DNA of 41,007 bases from Verrucomicrobiota bacterium (GCA_016199935.1 JACQFS010000111.1:1-41007), one strand, 5' to 3'. Positions 1 to 7,248 are shown, numbered from the stretch's first letter. Notes: generated by a model not told the origin, from the sequence alone. Numbers and translations: made by a program.

Positions 1-67
1 ATTGAGTGAAGGTGGTTTTGCCCGCGCCATTCGGTCCGGCAAACAGCCAGAGTTGAGGGATCGGCAT
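1..67 (-). CDS. Zeta-toxin-like P-loop kinase, 5' end only
   Basis: Only the first 22 codons are inside the window; the gene runs off the left edge. They read MPIPQLWLFAGPNGAGKTTF. GPNGAGKT is a Walker A loop right after a hydrophobic beta strand, which is how zeta-toxin/UNG-kinase-like and related AAA proteins begin. In that family the P-loop binds the nucleotide used to phosphorylate UDP-sugars or other targets. The ATG is 8 nt after the stop of the small gene at 76-291, so the two are probably co-transcribed, as in a toxin-antitoxin pair. The rest of the fold is not visible, so an ABC-type or other P-loop ATPase cannot be excluded. Confidence 0.6.
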   Translation of the reverse strand, partial: MPIPQLWLFAGPNGAGKTTFTQ

Positions 68-75
68 TGGCGAGA

Positions 76-291
76 TTACTTCGACGACGTGAGCGCCGCG
101 CGCTTGGCGTCGAAGAAAATGCCGGTCATCTGGTTAACAAACTCGGAACTCGCCAAGCGGGCATGAAGCTGCCGCACTGCCTGGGCTTGAGCGGCCGAAT
201 CGTTCTGGCCGTTGCCAGTGTCGGTTATGGCAAAAATCCCGCCCAACAACGAAGGTTTGGAATTTGTGCCGTAGTTATCTTCTCGTTCCAT
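76..291 (-). CDS. Small hypothetical protein upstream of the zeta-like gene
   Basis: A 71-residue soluble protein starting MEREDNYGTNSKPSLLGGIF, mixed polar composition, no signal peptide or membrane segment. The middle is Gln/Ala rich (QNDSAAQAQAVRQLHARLA) and likely helical. It ends 8 nt before the ATG of the P-loop gene, so the pair looks like an operon. Size and position fit a cognate antitoxin or accessory protein, but I recognise no epsilon-antitoxin or DNA-binding motif, so the role is inference only. An N-terminal 'YGTNS.PSL' stretch followed by a helical region suggests a real protein rather than a chance frame. Confidence 0.5.
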   Translation of the reverse strand: MEREDNYGTNSKPSLLGGIFAITDTGNGQNDSAAQAQAVRQLHARLASSEFVNQMTGIFFDAKRAALTSSK

Positions 292-342
292 GCCTATATG
301 TTGTCATTGCCAGCAGAGTTCGTCAATCGCGTCGTTTCCAAG

Positions 343-405
343 TTATTTCGCCGTAACGACAACGTAATTCTTTTTGCCTTTGCGAAGCAGAAGGTGTTTT
401 CCGAA
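343..405 (-). pseudogene. Relic of the 3' end of a second tyrS
   Basis: On the minus strand this stretch reads FGKHLLLRKGKKNYVVVTAK then TAA. The intact tyrS at 3625-4908 ends with the same 20 residues plus Ser. At the DNA level the two differ at 8 third-codon positions in 20 codons and at no amino acid. No other part of TyrRS is seen upstream: the frame reads back only five more codons to an ATG at 420. It is therefore an isolated 3' fragment, probably left from a divergent tyrS copy or from recombination with a relative's tyrS. It sits in a region with no convincing intact gene (about 292-707). Confidence 0.8.
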
Positions 406-422
406 AACCGAAATGTCCATTC

Positions 423-557
423 ATTCCGCCGCGCGAGATGGCGAAAAAACTTTGGGGCACCGACGCCAACCCGTTGATGCACAAAGGCGAGTGGGAAAAA
501 CAACTCGCCAAGGCAAGCCGGCGTTCATGTTTTCCGAGCGGGCGTGGAGACGGATAA
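423..557 (+). pseudogene. Possible C-terminal gene fragment
   Basis: The plus frame reads IPPREMAKKLWGTDANPLMH followed by KGEWEKQLAKA, and closes with TAA at 555-557. The composition (Trp, balanced charge, helical tail) looks like the end of a real protein rather than random high-GC sequence, but I cannot assign a family. The frame does not extend to a plausible gene start on the left, where the tyrS relic lies on the other strand. Best read as gene debris at a rearrangement point. Chance coding-like sequence is possible. Confidence 0.3.
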
Positions 558-558
558 T

Positions 559-631
559 CGTAGCAGCCAACCACACGAGGCTCATTATTTACCGGGAAGG
601 GAATCAGAGCCAGCTTACGCAGGCTGCTGCG
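559..631. repeat. Degenerate TAGC-family inverted repeat
   Basis: The left arm contains CGTAGCAGCC and GAGGCTCA; the right arm contains GAGCC and GGCTGCTGCG. Arms and order match the much better preserved inverted repeat at 26757-26882 (TAGCAGCCGACGTAAGGAGG type), so this seems a decayed copy. It separates the gene debris on its left from the first promoter-like block on its right. Just after it, AAAAAAGA-GGGA-TCTTTTTT (about 636-655) could form a small A/T stem. Confidence 0.5.
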
Positions 632-649
632 GCTCAAAAAAGAGGGATC

Positions 650-685
650 TTTTTTGAATCCAAATCCGCACCCCGCTGCATCTCA
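650..685 (+). promoter_or_regulatory. Two-block ECF-like promoter candidate, copy 1
   Basis: TTTTTTGAATCCAAATCCG, 7 variable bases, then CTGCATCTCA. The same two blocks with the same 7-base spacing recur at 911-946. TCTCA resembles an ECF-type -10 element and TGAATCC could be the -35. The end of the motif is 22 nt before the ATG at 708. Because an ECF sigma gene closes this locus, autoregulation is a natural guess. No TATAAT-like box is present. The start site is inferred, not seen. Confidence 0.5.
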
Positions 686-707
686 CCATCGAATTTGACT
701 CAACAAC

Positions 708-905
708 ATGAAAACGACCTCGAACAATATGAAAAACGTGATGATCCTGCCAACGCTGCCGGCGCTCCCGCCACCCGAAACCAAAACCCGCCCCGCGCGA
801 CACGCATCCTTCGCCAAGCTTCACGCGGAGGACTGGGTGTTCCTGACGCTGATGGCGGCTTCCTTCGCCGGCATCGTGACCTCTGCGATCTGGGGTTGGC
901 GCTGA
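708..905 (+). CDS. Small single-pass membrane protein, ECF locus
   Basis: A 65-residue protein: a polar, Pro-rich N-terminal half (LPALPPPETKTRPARHA) then one C-terminal membrane segment, WVFLTLMAASFAGIVTSAIW, ending in Gly-Trp-Arg. The ATG follows the promoter-like block at 650-685 by 22 nt. Family not recognised. It shares its upstream motif with the next small membrane gene, and both lie before a DUF6249-like gene and an ECF sigma factor, so a role in envelope sensing or as a regulon member is likely but unproven. The Met-Lys-Thr-Thr start recalls the N-terminus of the DUF6249-like protein downstream. Confidence 0.6.
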   Translation: MKTTSNNMKNVMILPTLPALPPPETKTRPARHASFAKLHAEDWVFLTLMAASFAGIVTSAIWGWR

Positions 906-910
906 AAAAC

Positions 911-946
911 TTTTTTGAATCCAAATCCGAGAGTGACTGCATCTCA
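911..946 (+). promoter_or_regulatory. Two-block ECF-like promoter candidate, copy 2
   Basis: Same blocks as at 650-685: TTTTTTGAATCCAAATCCG, 7 bases (AGAGTGA), CTGCATCTCA. The 29 block positions are identical and only the spacer differs. It begins 5 nt after the stop of the 65-residue gene and precedes the ATG at 982 by 35 nt. It probably drives the operon 982-2806, which includes the ECF sigma gene. Confidence 0.5.
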
Positions 947-981
947 TATTCAACACAGACAAAATCAAAGCAAACAACAAT

Positions 982-1248
982 ATGACCAATACAACGCTTG
1001 AATTGACCGAAGCCGCCGTAGACCTCCCGGATACACCGGAAATCCCTTGCTCGCTCTCGCCGGAGGCTGAGGCTCAAATCCAAACCACCGCTGCGCTTGC
1101 GAGTCGGAAAAGTTGGAAATCCCGCCTGGCCGCCTGGTTTTTACCGCCGCTTTGCGTTGGTGCGATTTTCATGGTCGGCAAAGTGGTGATGTTGGTTCGC
1201 GATTTGTTCGCGATCCTGAATGCACTTTACGTGAGCCTGTCGACCTGA
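982..1248 (+). CDS. Small membrane protein, ECF locus
   Basis: An 88-residue protein. About 50 acidic/polar residues come first, then a basic patch (SRKSWKSR) and a membrane segment (LAAWFLPPLCVGAIFMVGKV) followed by an amphipathic tail. No known domain recognised. Probably the first gene of an operon running through the DUF6249-like gene (ATG 32 nt after this stop) and the ECF sigma gene. The duplicated upstream motif suggests it is controlled together with the 65-residue protein. It may be a stress-regulon membrane peptide, which is inference from position. Confidence 0.6.
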   Translation: MTNTTLELTEAAVDLPDTPEIPCSLSPEAEAQIQTTAALASRKSWKSRLAAWFLPPLCVGAIFMVGKVVMLVRDLFAILNALYVSLST

Positions 1249-1280
1249 TACCGAAAACAAACCATCAAACGAAAACCACC

Positions 1281-1925
1281 ATGAAAACTACTCCTTTCTT
1301 TGCGCGTGTTCTTCTCAAGGGCGCGCTGGCCGGTGGAGTCGCGCTGGCCGTCATCGCCTCCAGCCCTGCGTTCGCCGAGGACGCTGCCAACACCGCCACC
1401 GCCACTTCAACCAACGAAACGCCCGGGGTTGCGACCGCCAATTTACCGAAGTCCGAACCCAACACGTTCGGCCTGCCGAAGGAGGCGTTCGACCGCCTTT
1501 CGTCCCAGCAGATTGTTGAACTCACCAAATCTCGCAATACTGAGTCACGCGCTGAAGATGTCATCGTTCCGTTGGCTGGGATAGCGGTTCCGATCGTGAT
1601 GTTTGTCGCTTTCGTGGGAGTGGTGGCAATCGTCGTCAGCCATCGGCTCAAGAAAGCGAAATTGCTGCACGAAACCATCCGTGCGATGATTGACAAGGGA
1701 CAACCCATCCCTCCAGAATTCCTCCAGCCACCCACGCCGAAGCGTCGCCCCAAGAGCGATCTGCGTCGTGGCCTCGTGATGGCGGGCATCGGCATCGGTT
1801 TGATCGTGTGGCTGGCGATGGACGGCGGCAACAAGTGGGCTTTGGGGTTGATTCCGCTGTTGATGGGCGCGGCGTTTTTGGTTACTTGGAAAGTCGAACA
1901 GAACAAAAACGGCGACTCCAAGTAA
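1281..1925 (+). CDS. DUF6249-like membrane protein
   Basis: 214 residues. An N-terminal signal sequence (MKTTPFFARVLLKGALAGGV, with cleavage expected after SPAFA) is followed by a low-complexity Thr/Asn/Ala linker. A membrane segment (about 95-120, LAGIAVPIVMFVAFVGVVAI) leads to the cytoplasmic-type motif LHETIRAMIDKGQPIPPEFL, then two further hydrophobic segments ending in a short charged tail. The 'xETIRAMIxKGQPIPPE' block plus two C-terminal membrane helices is typical of DUF6249 proteins, often encoded next to ECF sigma and anti-sigma genes. The ATG at 1281 was chosen because it begins the signal peptide; the upstream in-frame sequence is the other frame of the preceding gene. The gene ends 6 nt before the sigma factor's GTG. 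Confidence 0.75.
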   Translation: MKTTPFFARVLLKGALAGGVALAVIASSPAFAEDAANTATATSTNETPGVATANLPKSEPNTFGLPKEAFDRLSSQQIVELTKSRNTESRAEDVIVPLAGIAVPIVMFVAFVGVVAIVVSHRLKKAKLLHETIRAMIDKGQPIPPEFLQPPTPKRRPKSDLRRGLVMAGIGIGLIVWLAMDGGNKWALGLIPLLMGAAFLVTWKVEQNKNGDSK

Positions 1926-1931
1926 TCAACC

Positions 1932-2462
1932 GTGTCGTTCACCGATGCCGACCTCATCGCGCGCGTCCTGCTGCATGAAGACCAAAACGCGTTCGGCGAA
2001 CTTGTGCACCGTCATCAATCGCCCGTGCGCGGTTTCCTGATCAAAATGACCAAAGGCGACACCCATCTGGCCGATGACCTCGCGCAGGAGGCGTTCGTGA
2101 AGGCGTGGAAAAAGCTCGGCTCGTTCCGCGGCGAGGGGAAATTTTCCACCTGGCTCTTTGGCATCGCGCACAACGAGTGGCGCATGAACGCGCGCGCGCG
2201 CAAGGAAATCGCGCTGGAGGAACTCGACGACCAGCCGCCCGAGCCAGAACAAGCCGATGCCGCAGCCAGCAGCCATCTGCGATTGGACCTCGCCGAAGCG
2301 ATGAAGGCATTGACGCCGGCGGAGCGGGCGGCGATTGTCTTGTGTTGTCAGAACGGACTTTCGCACGACGAGGCGGCGCGAGCGCTGGATTCCCCGCTCG
2401 GCACTGTGAAGACGAACGTTCTGCGCGGCAAAGAAAAATTGCGACGCAAACTGGCTCCATGA
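1932..2462 (+). CDS. RNA polymerase sigma factor, ECF (sigma-70 family)
   Basis: 176 residues with the usual ECF layout. Region 2 (about 10-85) carries LADDLAQEAFVKAWKKLGSF and STWLFGIAHN; a variable linker rich in Glu/Pro/Ala follows; region 4 (about 120-172) has LTPAERAAIVLCCQNGLSHD and a helix-turn-helix ending LGTVKTNVLRGKEKLRRKL. It recruits RNA polymerase to a dedicated promoter class, usually when a membrane anti-sigma releases it. The start is GTG, 6 nt after the DUF6249-like gene. Its stop overlaps the ATG of the next gene (ATGA), so the two are translationally coupled. The duplicated block at 650-685 and 911-946 is a candidate target. Confidence 0.95.
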   Translation: MSFTDADLIARVLLHEDQNAFGELVHRHQSPVRGFLIKMTKGDTHLADDLAQEAFVKAWKKLGSFRGEGKFSTWLFGIAHNEWRMNARARKEIALEELDDQPPEPEQADAAASSHLRLDLAEAMKALTPAERAAIVLCCQNGLSHDEAARALDSPLGTVKTNVLRGKEKLRRKLAP

Positions 2463-2806
2463 AGAACGAGATAAATCAAACGCCAGAAAGGAACGACCCG
2501 CTCGACACGCTGTTGCGCGAGGCGGATGGTTACATTCCGGACAATGGCTTCACCGCGCGCGTGGTCGCAGCGCTGCCGCAGCGACGGCGGCATTCGTGGA
2601 TTCGATTGATGGTGCTTTCGTGCGGGACGCTTGCGAGCGCCGCCCTGGCCGCGTGGCTTTTGCCATCCGGAAGCGCGCTGCTCGCCGCGATTCCGCGCAA
2701 CCTCACAGCGTTACAATGGCAGACGGCCGCCATGCTGCTGCCCATACTCGCCGCGCTGGGTGCGTTGTGCTGGGGCGTGTTCGCGATGATGAATGAGGAG
2801 GAGTGA
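2459..2806 (+). CDS. Probable membrane anti-sigma factor
   Basis: 115 residues. A soluble N-terminal part of about 45 residues (PLDTLLREADGYIPDNGFTA, then VVAALPQRRR) is followed by two membrane segments, roughly 47-72 and 82-110, ending NEEE. Its ATG overlaps the sigma factor's stop by 4 nt, the usual coupling of an ECF sigma and its anti-sigma. No zinc-binding HxxxCxxC is present, so it is not a ZAS-type factor. The short 'D..L.....YIPDNGFT.RV..ALP' start resembles N-termini of small proteins encoded after ECF sigma genes in this phylum. Assignment rests on position and topology. Confidence 0.65.
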   Translation: MKNEINQTPERNDPLDTLLREADGYIPDNGFTARVVAALPQRRRHSWIRLMVLSCGTLASAALAAWLLPSGSALLAAIPRNLTALQWQTAAMLLPILAALGALCWGVFAMMNEEE

Positions 2807-2859
2807 AACATGGCAGCGTTCGGCACAATGCCTCCGAAGTCTTTTCGCGCCTAGCCTTG

Positions 2860-3517
2860 TCAGCGAGACTTGGAATGCAACACCAGAATCTGGTTCCAAC
2901 CCTGCACGAATTCGAAGTTGCTGCGGATGACTTCGCTCTCGATCCCGTCCTGTTTGAGTTCCCGCCGCAATTGTTCCAGTTGTGGATACGGTTTCCGGTT
3001 CATGCCGGCCGGTGGAAAAAGTCGCACCTCCCCTGCACTCACTCGCGCCAGTTCCCGCGCTGCCGCCAGATGGAAGGCGTAATCAAACCGATCATCGTAG
3101 ATGAATAAAAAGTGCCCGGACAGCACGAGATCAAACTGCTTGTCGGCAAACGGCAGATTCGGCAGCAGCGCAGGAACATATCCGCCGCCGCGCAGCACGC
3201 ATCTCCTCCATTGATTGATAATATCTCGACAGGTAAGCGTGCCGGACTTTTTCCACTTCGTCCATGACGTGAGCGATGTCGGTCTCGCCAATGCCGCGCA
3301 GTTTTTCCACGGGGTTTTCGAACAACGGATCAACGGCGGTGACGTTGATGCCGAGCAGGGCGGCCTCTGCCGTGAACGACGCCGCGCCGGATGGACAATC
3401 CAGAACTGTTTTCCCTTTGAGCGCGGGAAGGTCGAGGTTGAAAAACAATTTATACTCAGCCAGTGAGCGCCCGTAAAAAACGACGCGCTCAAGGTGCAGT
3501 TGATCAGTCTCTTGCAT
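2860..3517 (-). pseudogene. Class I SAM-dependent methyltransferase, frameshifted
   Basis: The first part (ATG at 3517) reads in one frame: after about 30 residues comes the SAM-binding motif TVLDCPSGAASFTAEAALLG, then TAVDPLF, and it continues to YYQSMEEMRAA. The rest is in another frame: GGYVPALLPNLPFADKQFDL then VLSGHFLFIYDD, ending at a TGA at 2860-2862. The switch lies about 3190-3205. Between 'MEEM' and 'GGYVPALLP' little linker remains, so some sequence may be lost as well as shifted. Together the halves cover a complete Rossmann-fold methyltransferase of unknown substrate. As written, no single frame makes an active protein: either a true pseudogene or a sequence error. Confidence 0.75.
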
Positions 3518-3611
3518 ACATTTCTTAATTTGTAAACTTAAGGCCGCCAATGTTCCTGAAAACCGGAGCCAAGTCCAGCCTCCCGCCTCCGCAACATTTA
3601 TCCTGAGTCAA

Positions 3612-3628
3612 CATGCGTCGGCTGCTAC
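3612..3628. repeat. TAGC-family half-repeat at the tyrS end
   Basis: On the minus strand this reads TAGCAGCCGACGCATG, starting exactly at the TAG stop codon of tyrS (3625-3627). The first 12 bases equal the arm of the inverted repeat at 26757-26882. No matching second arm lies within about 100 bp. tyrS therefore seems to take its stop codon from this repeat. Confidence 0.5.
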
Positions 3629-4908
3629 GATTTGGCGGTCACGACGACGTAATTCTTTTTCCCTTTGCGGAGCAGGAGATGTTTTCCGAAAAGCAAATCG
3701 TTCGCAGTCACGGCATGGGTGGCGCTTGTTTCGCGGACGTTGTTGACGTTCACGCCTCCGCCTTCGATGTCTTTTCGCGCCTGACCTTTTGAGGGACATA
3801 GGCCGGAGTGAACGAGAACTTCAACGAGCGGTAAACCTGCGCCGCCGAGTTTTGATTTTTCAACCTCCTTCGTGGGAACTTCGCCAATGATTTCGTTGAA
3901 GGTCGTCTCGGAAATTCCTTTCAAGTCGCCACCGAAAAGGATTTCGCTGGCTCGCATGGCTTCGGCTGTTGCGTTCTCGCCGTGGATCAAATCGGTCGCG
4001 GCTTTCGCCAATGTTTTGTGCGCGACGCGAGCGCCGGGGTTTTCTTTGTGCTGCGCTTCGATGGCTTCGATTTCTTCTTTGGACAGGAATGTGAAGAATT
4101 TCAGGTAGCGAATGACGTCGCGGTCGTCGGTGTTGATCCAGAACTGGTATAAGCGATAGACGCTCGTGCGTTTCGCATCGAGCCACACGGTGCCGGACTC
4201 GGTCTTGCCGAACTTGGTGCCGTCGGCCTTGGTGATGAGCGGGAGCGTGAGGCCGAAGGCGGGGCTGTTGAGTTTCTTGCGGATCAAATCCATGCCGGCG
4301 GTGATGTTACCCCACTGGTCGCTGCCGCCGATTTGCAGTTCGCAGTTCAAATTCTTGCAGAGGTGAAAGAAGTCGAAAGCCTGGAGCAGCATGTAGCTGA
4401 ACTCGGTGTAGCTGATGCCCACCTCGCGGTCCTCCATGCGCGCGCGCACGCTCTCCTTCGCGACCATTTGATTCACGGTGAAGTGCTTGCCGATGTCGCG
4501 GAGGAAATCGAGGAACGAGACGCCGGCGGTCCAGTCGGCGTTGTCCACGAGGCGCGCGGGATTTTGTTTCGTGTCGAAGTCGAGCAGACGGGCGAGCTGC
4601 GGCTTCACGGCGGCGATGTTGGCGGCGAGCTGGTCGCGCGTGAGGAGTTGGCGCTCGGCGGATTTGCCGCTCGGATCGCCGATGCTGCCGGTCGCGCCGC
4701 CGGCGACGGCGATGGGGTGATGGCCGGCGAGTTGGAAGCGGCGCAGCGCAAGGAGCGGCACGAGGCTGCCGACGTGGAGGGAATCGGCGGTGGGGTCGAA
4801 ACCGCAATAGAGCGTGACCGGCGACGTGCCGAGCCGCTGGAGCAGGCCGGGCGTGTCGGTGCAATCGGCGATGAGGCCGCGCCAGTGCAGGTCTTCGTGG
4901 ATGTTCAT
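3625..4908 (-). CDS. tyrS: Tyrosine--tRNA ligase
   Basis: 427 residues, the normal length for bacterial class I TyrRS. It charges tRNA-Tyr with tyrosine in the cytoplasm. Visible marks: the tyrosine-pocket start YCGFDPTADSLHVGS (residues 34-48, HVGS being the HIGH motif), GGATGSIGDPSGKSAER, GGSDQWGNI, the KMSKS-type loop KADGTKFGKT (about 228-237), and a C-terminal S4 RNA-binding domain ending LLFGKHLLLRKGKKNYVVVT. It starts at ATG (4906-4908) with the expected MNIHEDLHWRGL. The stop TAG belongs to a repeat half-site. It reads in the same direction as rpsA upstream, but a terminator hairpin (5074-5108) lies between, so it likely has its own promoter in 4909-5070. A relic of a second tyrS 3' end lies at 343-405. 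Confidence 0.97.
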   Translation of the reverse strand: MNIHEDLHWRGLIADCTDTPGLLQRLGTSPVTLYCGFDPTADSLHVGSLVPLLALRRFQLAGHHPIAVAGGATGSIGDPSGKSAERQLLTRDQLAANIAAVKPQLARLLDFDTKQNPARLVDNADWTAGVSFLDFLRDIGKHFTVNQMVAKESVRARMEDREVGISYTEFSYMLLQAFDFFHLCKNLNCELQIGGSDQWGNITAGMDLIRKKLNSPAFGLTLPLITKADGTKFGKTESGTVWLDAKRTSVYRLYQFWINTDDRDVIRYLKFFTFLSKEEIEAIEAQHKENPGARVAHKTLAKAATDLIHGENATAEAMRASEILFGGDLKGISETTFNEIIGEVPTKEVEKSKLGGAGLPLVEVLVHSGLCPSKGQARKDIEGGGVNVNNVRETSATHAVTANDLLFGKHLLLRKGKKNYVVVTAKS

Positions 4909-5073
4909 TGCGCGGGAGGTTTATCGCGGCGCGGGGCGGCAGGGACAAGGGTGAATTTTTGGGATATGGAGCGCGCCGGCAGAGCGCAGCGGCGACGGCG
5001 CTTTGCGTGAGGTGCGACTCAACACAAACGAAGCGCCGAAAGCGGCGTCGCGCTTCGCTTGCCGCCGCAGTCC

Positions 5074-5108
5074 AAAAAGAAAACGGGCGGACTGTGGCCA
5101 GTCCGCCC
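5074..5108 (-). terminator. Rho-independent terminator of rpsA
   Basis: GGGCGGACT (5085-5093) pairs perfectly with AGTCCGCCC (5100-5108) around a 6-nt loop. On the minus strand the stem is followed by GTTTTCTTTTTGG (5072-5084). It begins 20 nt after the rpsA stop, giving a convincing intrinsic terminator. Confidence 0.8.
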
Positions 5109-5127
5109 TCGGTGAAGTGGGAGAAGT

Positions 5128-6779
5128 TTATTCCTTCTCTTTGCGTTCCAGATCCGCAGCGTCGAACGCGTGCGAGAGGGCGACCATGTCTTCGCCCGGC
5201 CGGAGCGAGTCGAGGATCTTCTGCTCGGCGGCGAGCTGCTCGGGGTTGTAGTTCGCGGCCTTGATCGAGAGGCCGATGCGGCGTTCGGCGCGGTCGATCT
5301 TGATCACGCGCGCGGTGACGGTGTCGCCGGGCTTGAGCACGTTCTTGATCTTGTCCACGTGCTCCTCGGCGATCTGCGAGATGTGCACGAGGCCGTCAAT
5401 GTCATGCTGCATGCCGATGAACGCGCCGAAGCTGGCGAGCTTGCTGACCTGGCCGGTGACGAGGTCGCCGACCTTGTAGAACTTGTCGATGCCGTCCCAC
5501 GGATCGGTGCCGAGCTGTTTGATGCCGAGCGAAATGCGCTGGTTGGCCTTGTCGATCTCGAGCACCTGCGCCTCGACCTCGTCGCCCTTCTTGAGCACTT
5601 CGGACGGGTGGTTGATCTTGCGCGTCCACGAAACGTCGGACACGTGCACCATGCCGTCGAGGCCCTCTTCGAGTTCGATGAAGGCGCCGTAGCTGGTGAG
5701 GTTGCGGACCTTGCCCTTGACCTTGGTGCCGGGCGGATACTTCTGGCTGGCCTGGTCCCACGGGTTGGTCTCGAGCTGGCGGATGCCGAGGGAGATTTTC
5801 TGCTCCTCGCGGTTGATGCCGAGGACGACGGCCTCGATCTCCTGGCCCTGCTTGAGCACGTCGCTGGGCTTGGCGATGCGCTTGGTCCAGGAAAGTTCGG
5901 TGACGTGCACGAGGCCCTCGACGCCGGGTTCGAGTTCCACAAACGCGCCGTAGGGGACGAGGTTGACGACCTTGCCCTTGACCTTGGCGCCGACGGGGAA
6001 CTTGGCCTCGATGCTGTCCCACGGATTGGTCATCTTCTGCTTGAGGCCGAGGGAGACGCGCTCCTTTTCCTTGTTGATGTCGAGGACGACGACGTCGAGT
6101 TCCTGCCCGACCTTGAGAACTTCGGACGGATGACCGATGCGGCCCCAGGACATGTCAGTGATGTGGAGCAAGCCGTCGATGCCGTCGAGGTCGATGAAGG
6201 CGCCGAAGTCGTGCCCTTGCGGATGTCGCCGGGCATCATTTCGCCGAGCAACTTGGCGCGGCGCTCGTTGCGCTCGGCCTCGATCAACTCGCGGCGGGAG
6301 AGGACGACGTTCTGGCGGTCCTGGTTGATCTTCACGACCTTGAAGTCGTAAGTGTTGCCCATGAACTGCTGGAGATTCTTCGGCGGGATGATGTCAATCT
6401 GCGACGCGGGCAGGAACGCCTCGACGCCGATGTTGACGATGAGCCCGCCCTTGACGACGCCGGTGACCTTGCCCTTGACGGTGATGCCCTCGTTGGAGTG
6501 CTTGATGATGTGGTCCCAGTTCTTTTTGAACTCGGCCTTCTCCTTGGAGAGGACGACCATGCCGTCCTTGTCCTCGAGGCGCTCGATGAGGACTTCGACC
6601 TTGTCGCCGACCTTGACGACCTTGATGTCCTCGAATTCGTTGCCGTTGACGGACCCCTCGGACTTGTAGCCGATGTCCACGAGGACTTCCTTGGGCCGGA
6701 CTTCGATGATGGTGCCGATGACGATTTCGCCGGCAGCAAAGCGGGGGCTGTGCTTCAGCGCTTCTTCCATGGTGAGCAT
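5128..6779 (-). CDS. rpsA: 30S ribosomal protein S1, frameshifted in this sequence
   Basis: Six S1 RNA-binding domains in tandem, as in classic bacterial S1, which helps mRNA bind the 30S subunit. Domain 1 starts at GEIVIGTIIEVRPKEVLVDI; domains 4-6 start VGAKVKGKVVNLVPYGAFVE, PGTKVKGKVRNLTSYGAFIE and VGDLVTGQVSKLASFGAF. Domain 3 is broken. Reading from the start, the frame runs to GEMMPGDIRKGT (about 6210) and then turns into Ser/Thr-rich nonsense, while another frame takes over at DFGAFIDLDGIDGLLHITDM. The usual link 'GT-VKNIT-DFGAF' is missing, consistent with a deletion of about 16 nt at 6209/6210. Because S1 is normally essential, an assembly or sequencing error is likely unless another rpsA exists. 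I prefer the ATG at 6777-6779 (MLTMEEALKHSP); an in-frame ATG at 6845 would add 22 unlikely residues. Confidence 0.9.
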
Positions 6780-7029
6780 AACGGTGTTTCTTTTTTCGGA
6801 CGGGGGAGGCTTGCGGACGGGAAGGATTCCCGACGGAAGCTCCATTGCCTAACTGGGCCGGCGTTGCGGTGACAACGGAGGTTAAAGGTCAGGTTGTTTG
6901 TTTACGGACATTTCTCAGCCTCGGTGAACATCCGCACACGCGGCGTTCAGGCGGGGCGGACACTAGGGGGAAACGTCCGCGAAGCAAGCGGGATTTTCCG
7001 CCCAAAATGCCGGCGGACGCATCGGGCAA

Positions 7030-7150
7030 CCGCCCCGGACCGCGAGCCGTCCCGGCTCGCAGCGGCCACGGTGACGGAACGAGCTATCAACTTTCCAAGC
7101 CATGTTACATTCGTAACCGCTGCGGGCCGGGACGGCCCGCGGTCCGGCGG
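7030..7150. repeat. Long inverted repeat made of two hairpins
   Basis: Arm 1 (7030-7065) contains the hairpin GCGAGCCG-TCC-CGGCTCGC. Arm 2 (7117-7150) contains GCGGGCCG-GGA-CGGCCCGC. Arm 2 is almost the reverse complement of arm 1 (for example CCGGACCGCG, CCGTCCCGGC, CGCAGCGG), with a spacer of about 51 bp. This twin-hairpin layout is typical of REP/BIME-like intergenic repeats. It lies upstream of rpsA and downstream of the Ig-domain gene, both on the minus strand. Nothing else is seen in 6780-7185. Confidence 0.75.
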
Positions 7151-7185
7151 CGCAGTGCTCGAATGCGCCCTTTGCCGGATTGCAG

Positions 7186-7215
7186 AAAAAAGGGCGCCGG
7201 TTTGCACCGGCGCCC
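7186..7215 (-). terminator. Rho-independent terminator of the Ig-domain gene
   Basis: GGGCGCCGG (7192-7200) pairs with CCGGCGCCC (7207-7215) over a 6-nt loop. On the minus strand the stem runs into six T residues (7186-7191). It lies 33 nt after the stop of the Ig-domain gene. Confidence 0.85.
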
Positions 7216-7248
7216 CCGTTGGTGGTTTGGGTTGGCAGTCGCCTGCTT

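Noticed and set aside
6195-6225. Programmed frameshift in rpsA
   Set aside because: Conserved residues between the two frames are absent, so slippage could not rebuild the domain; a deletion or error explains it better.
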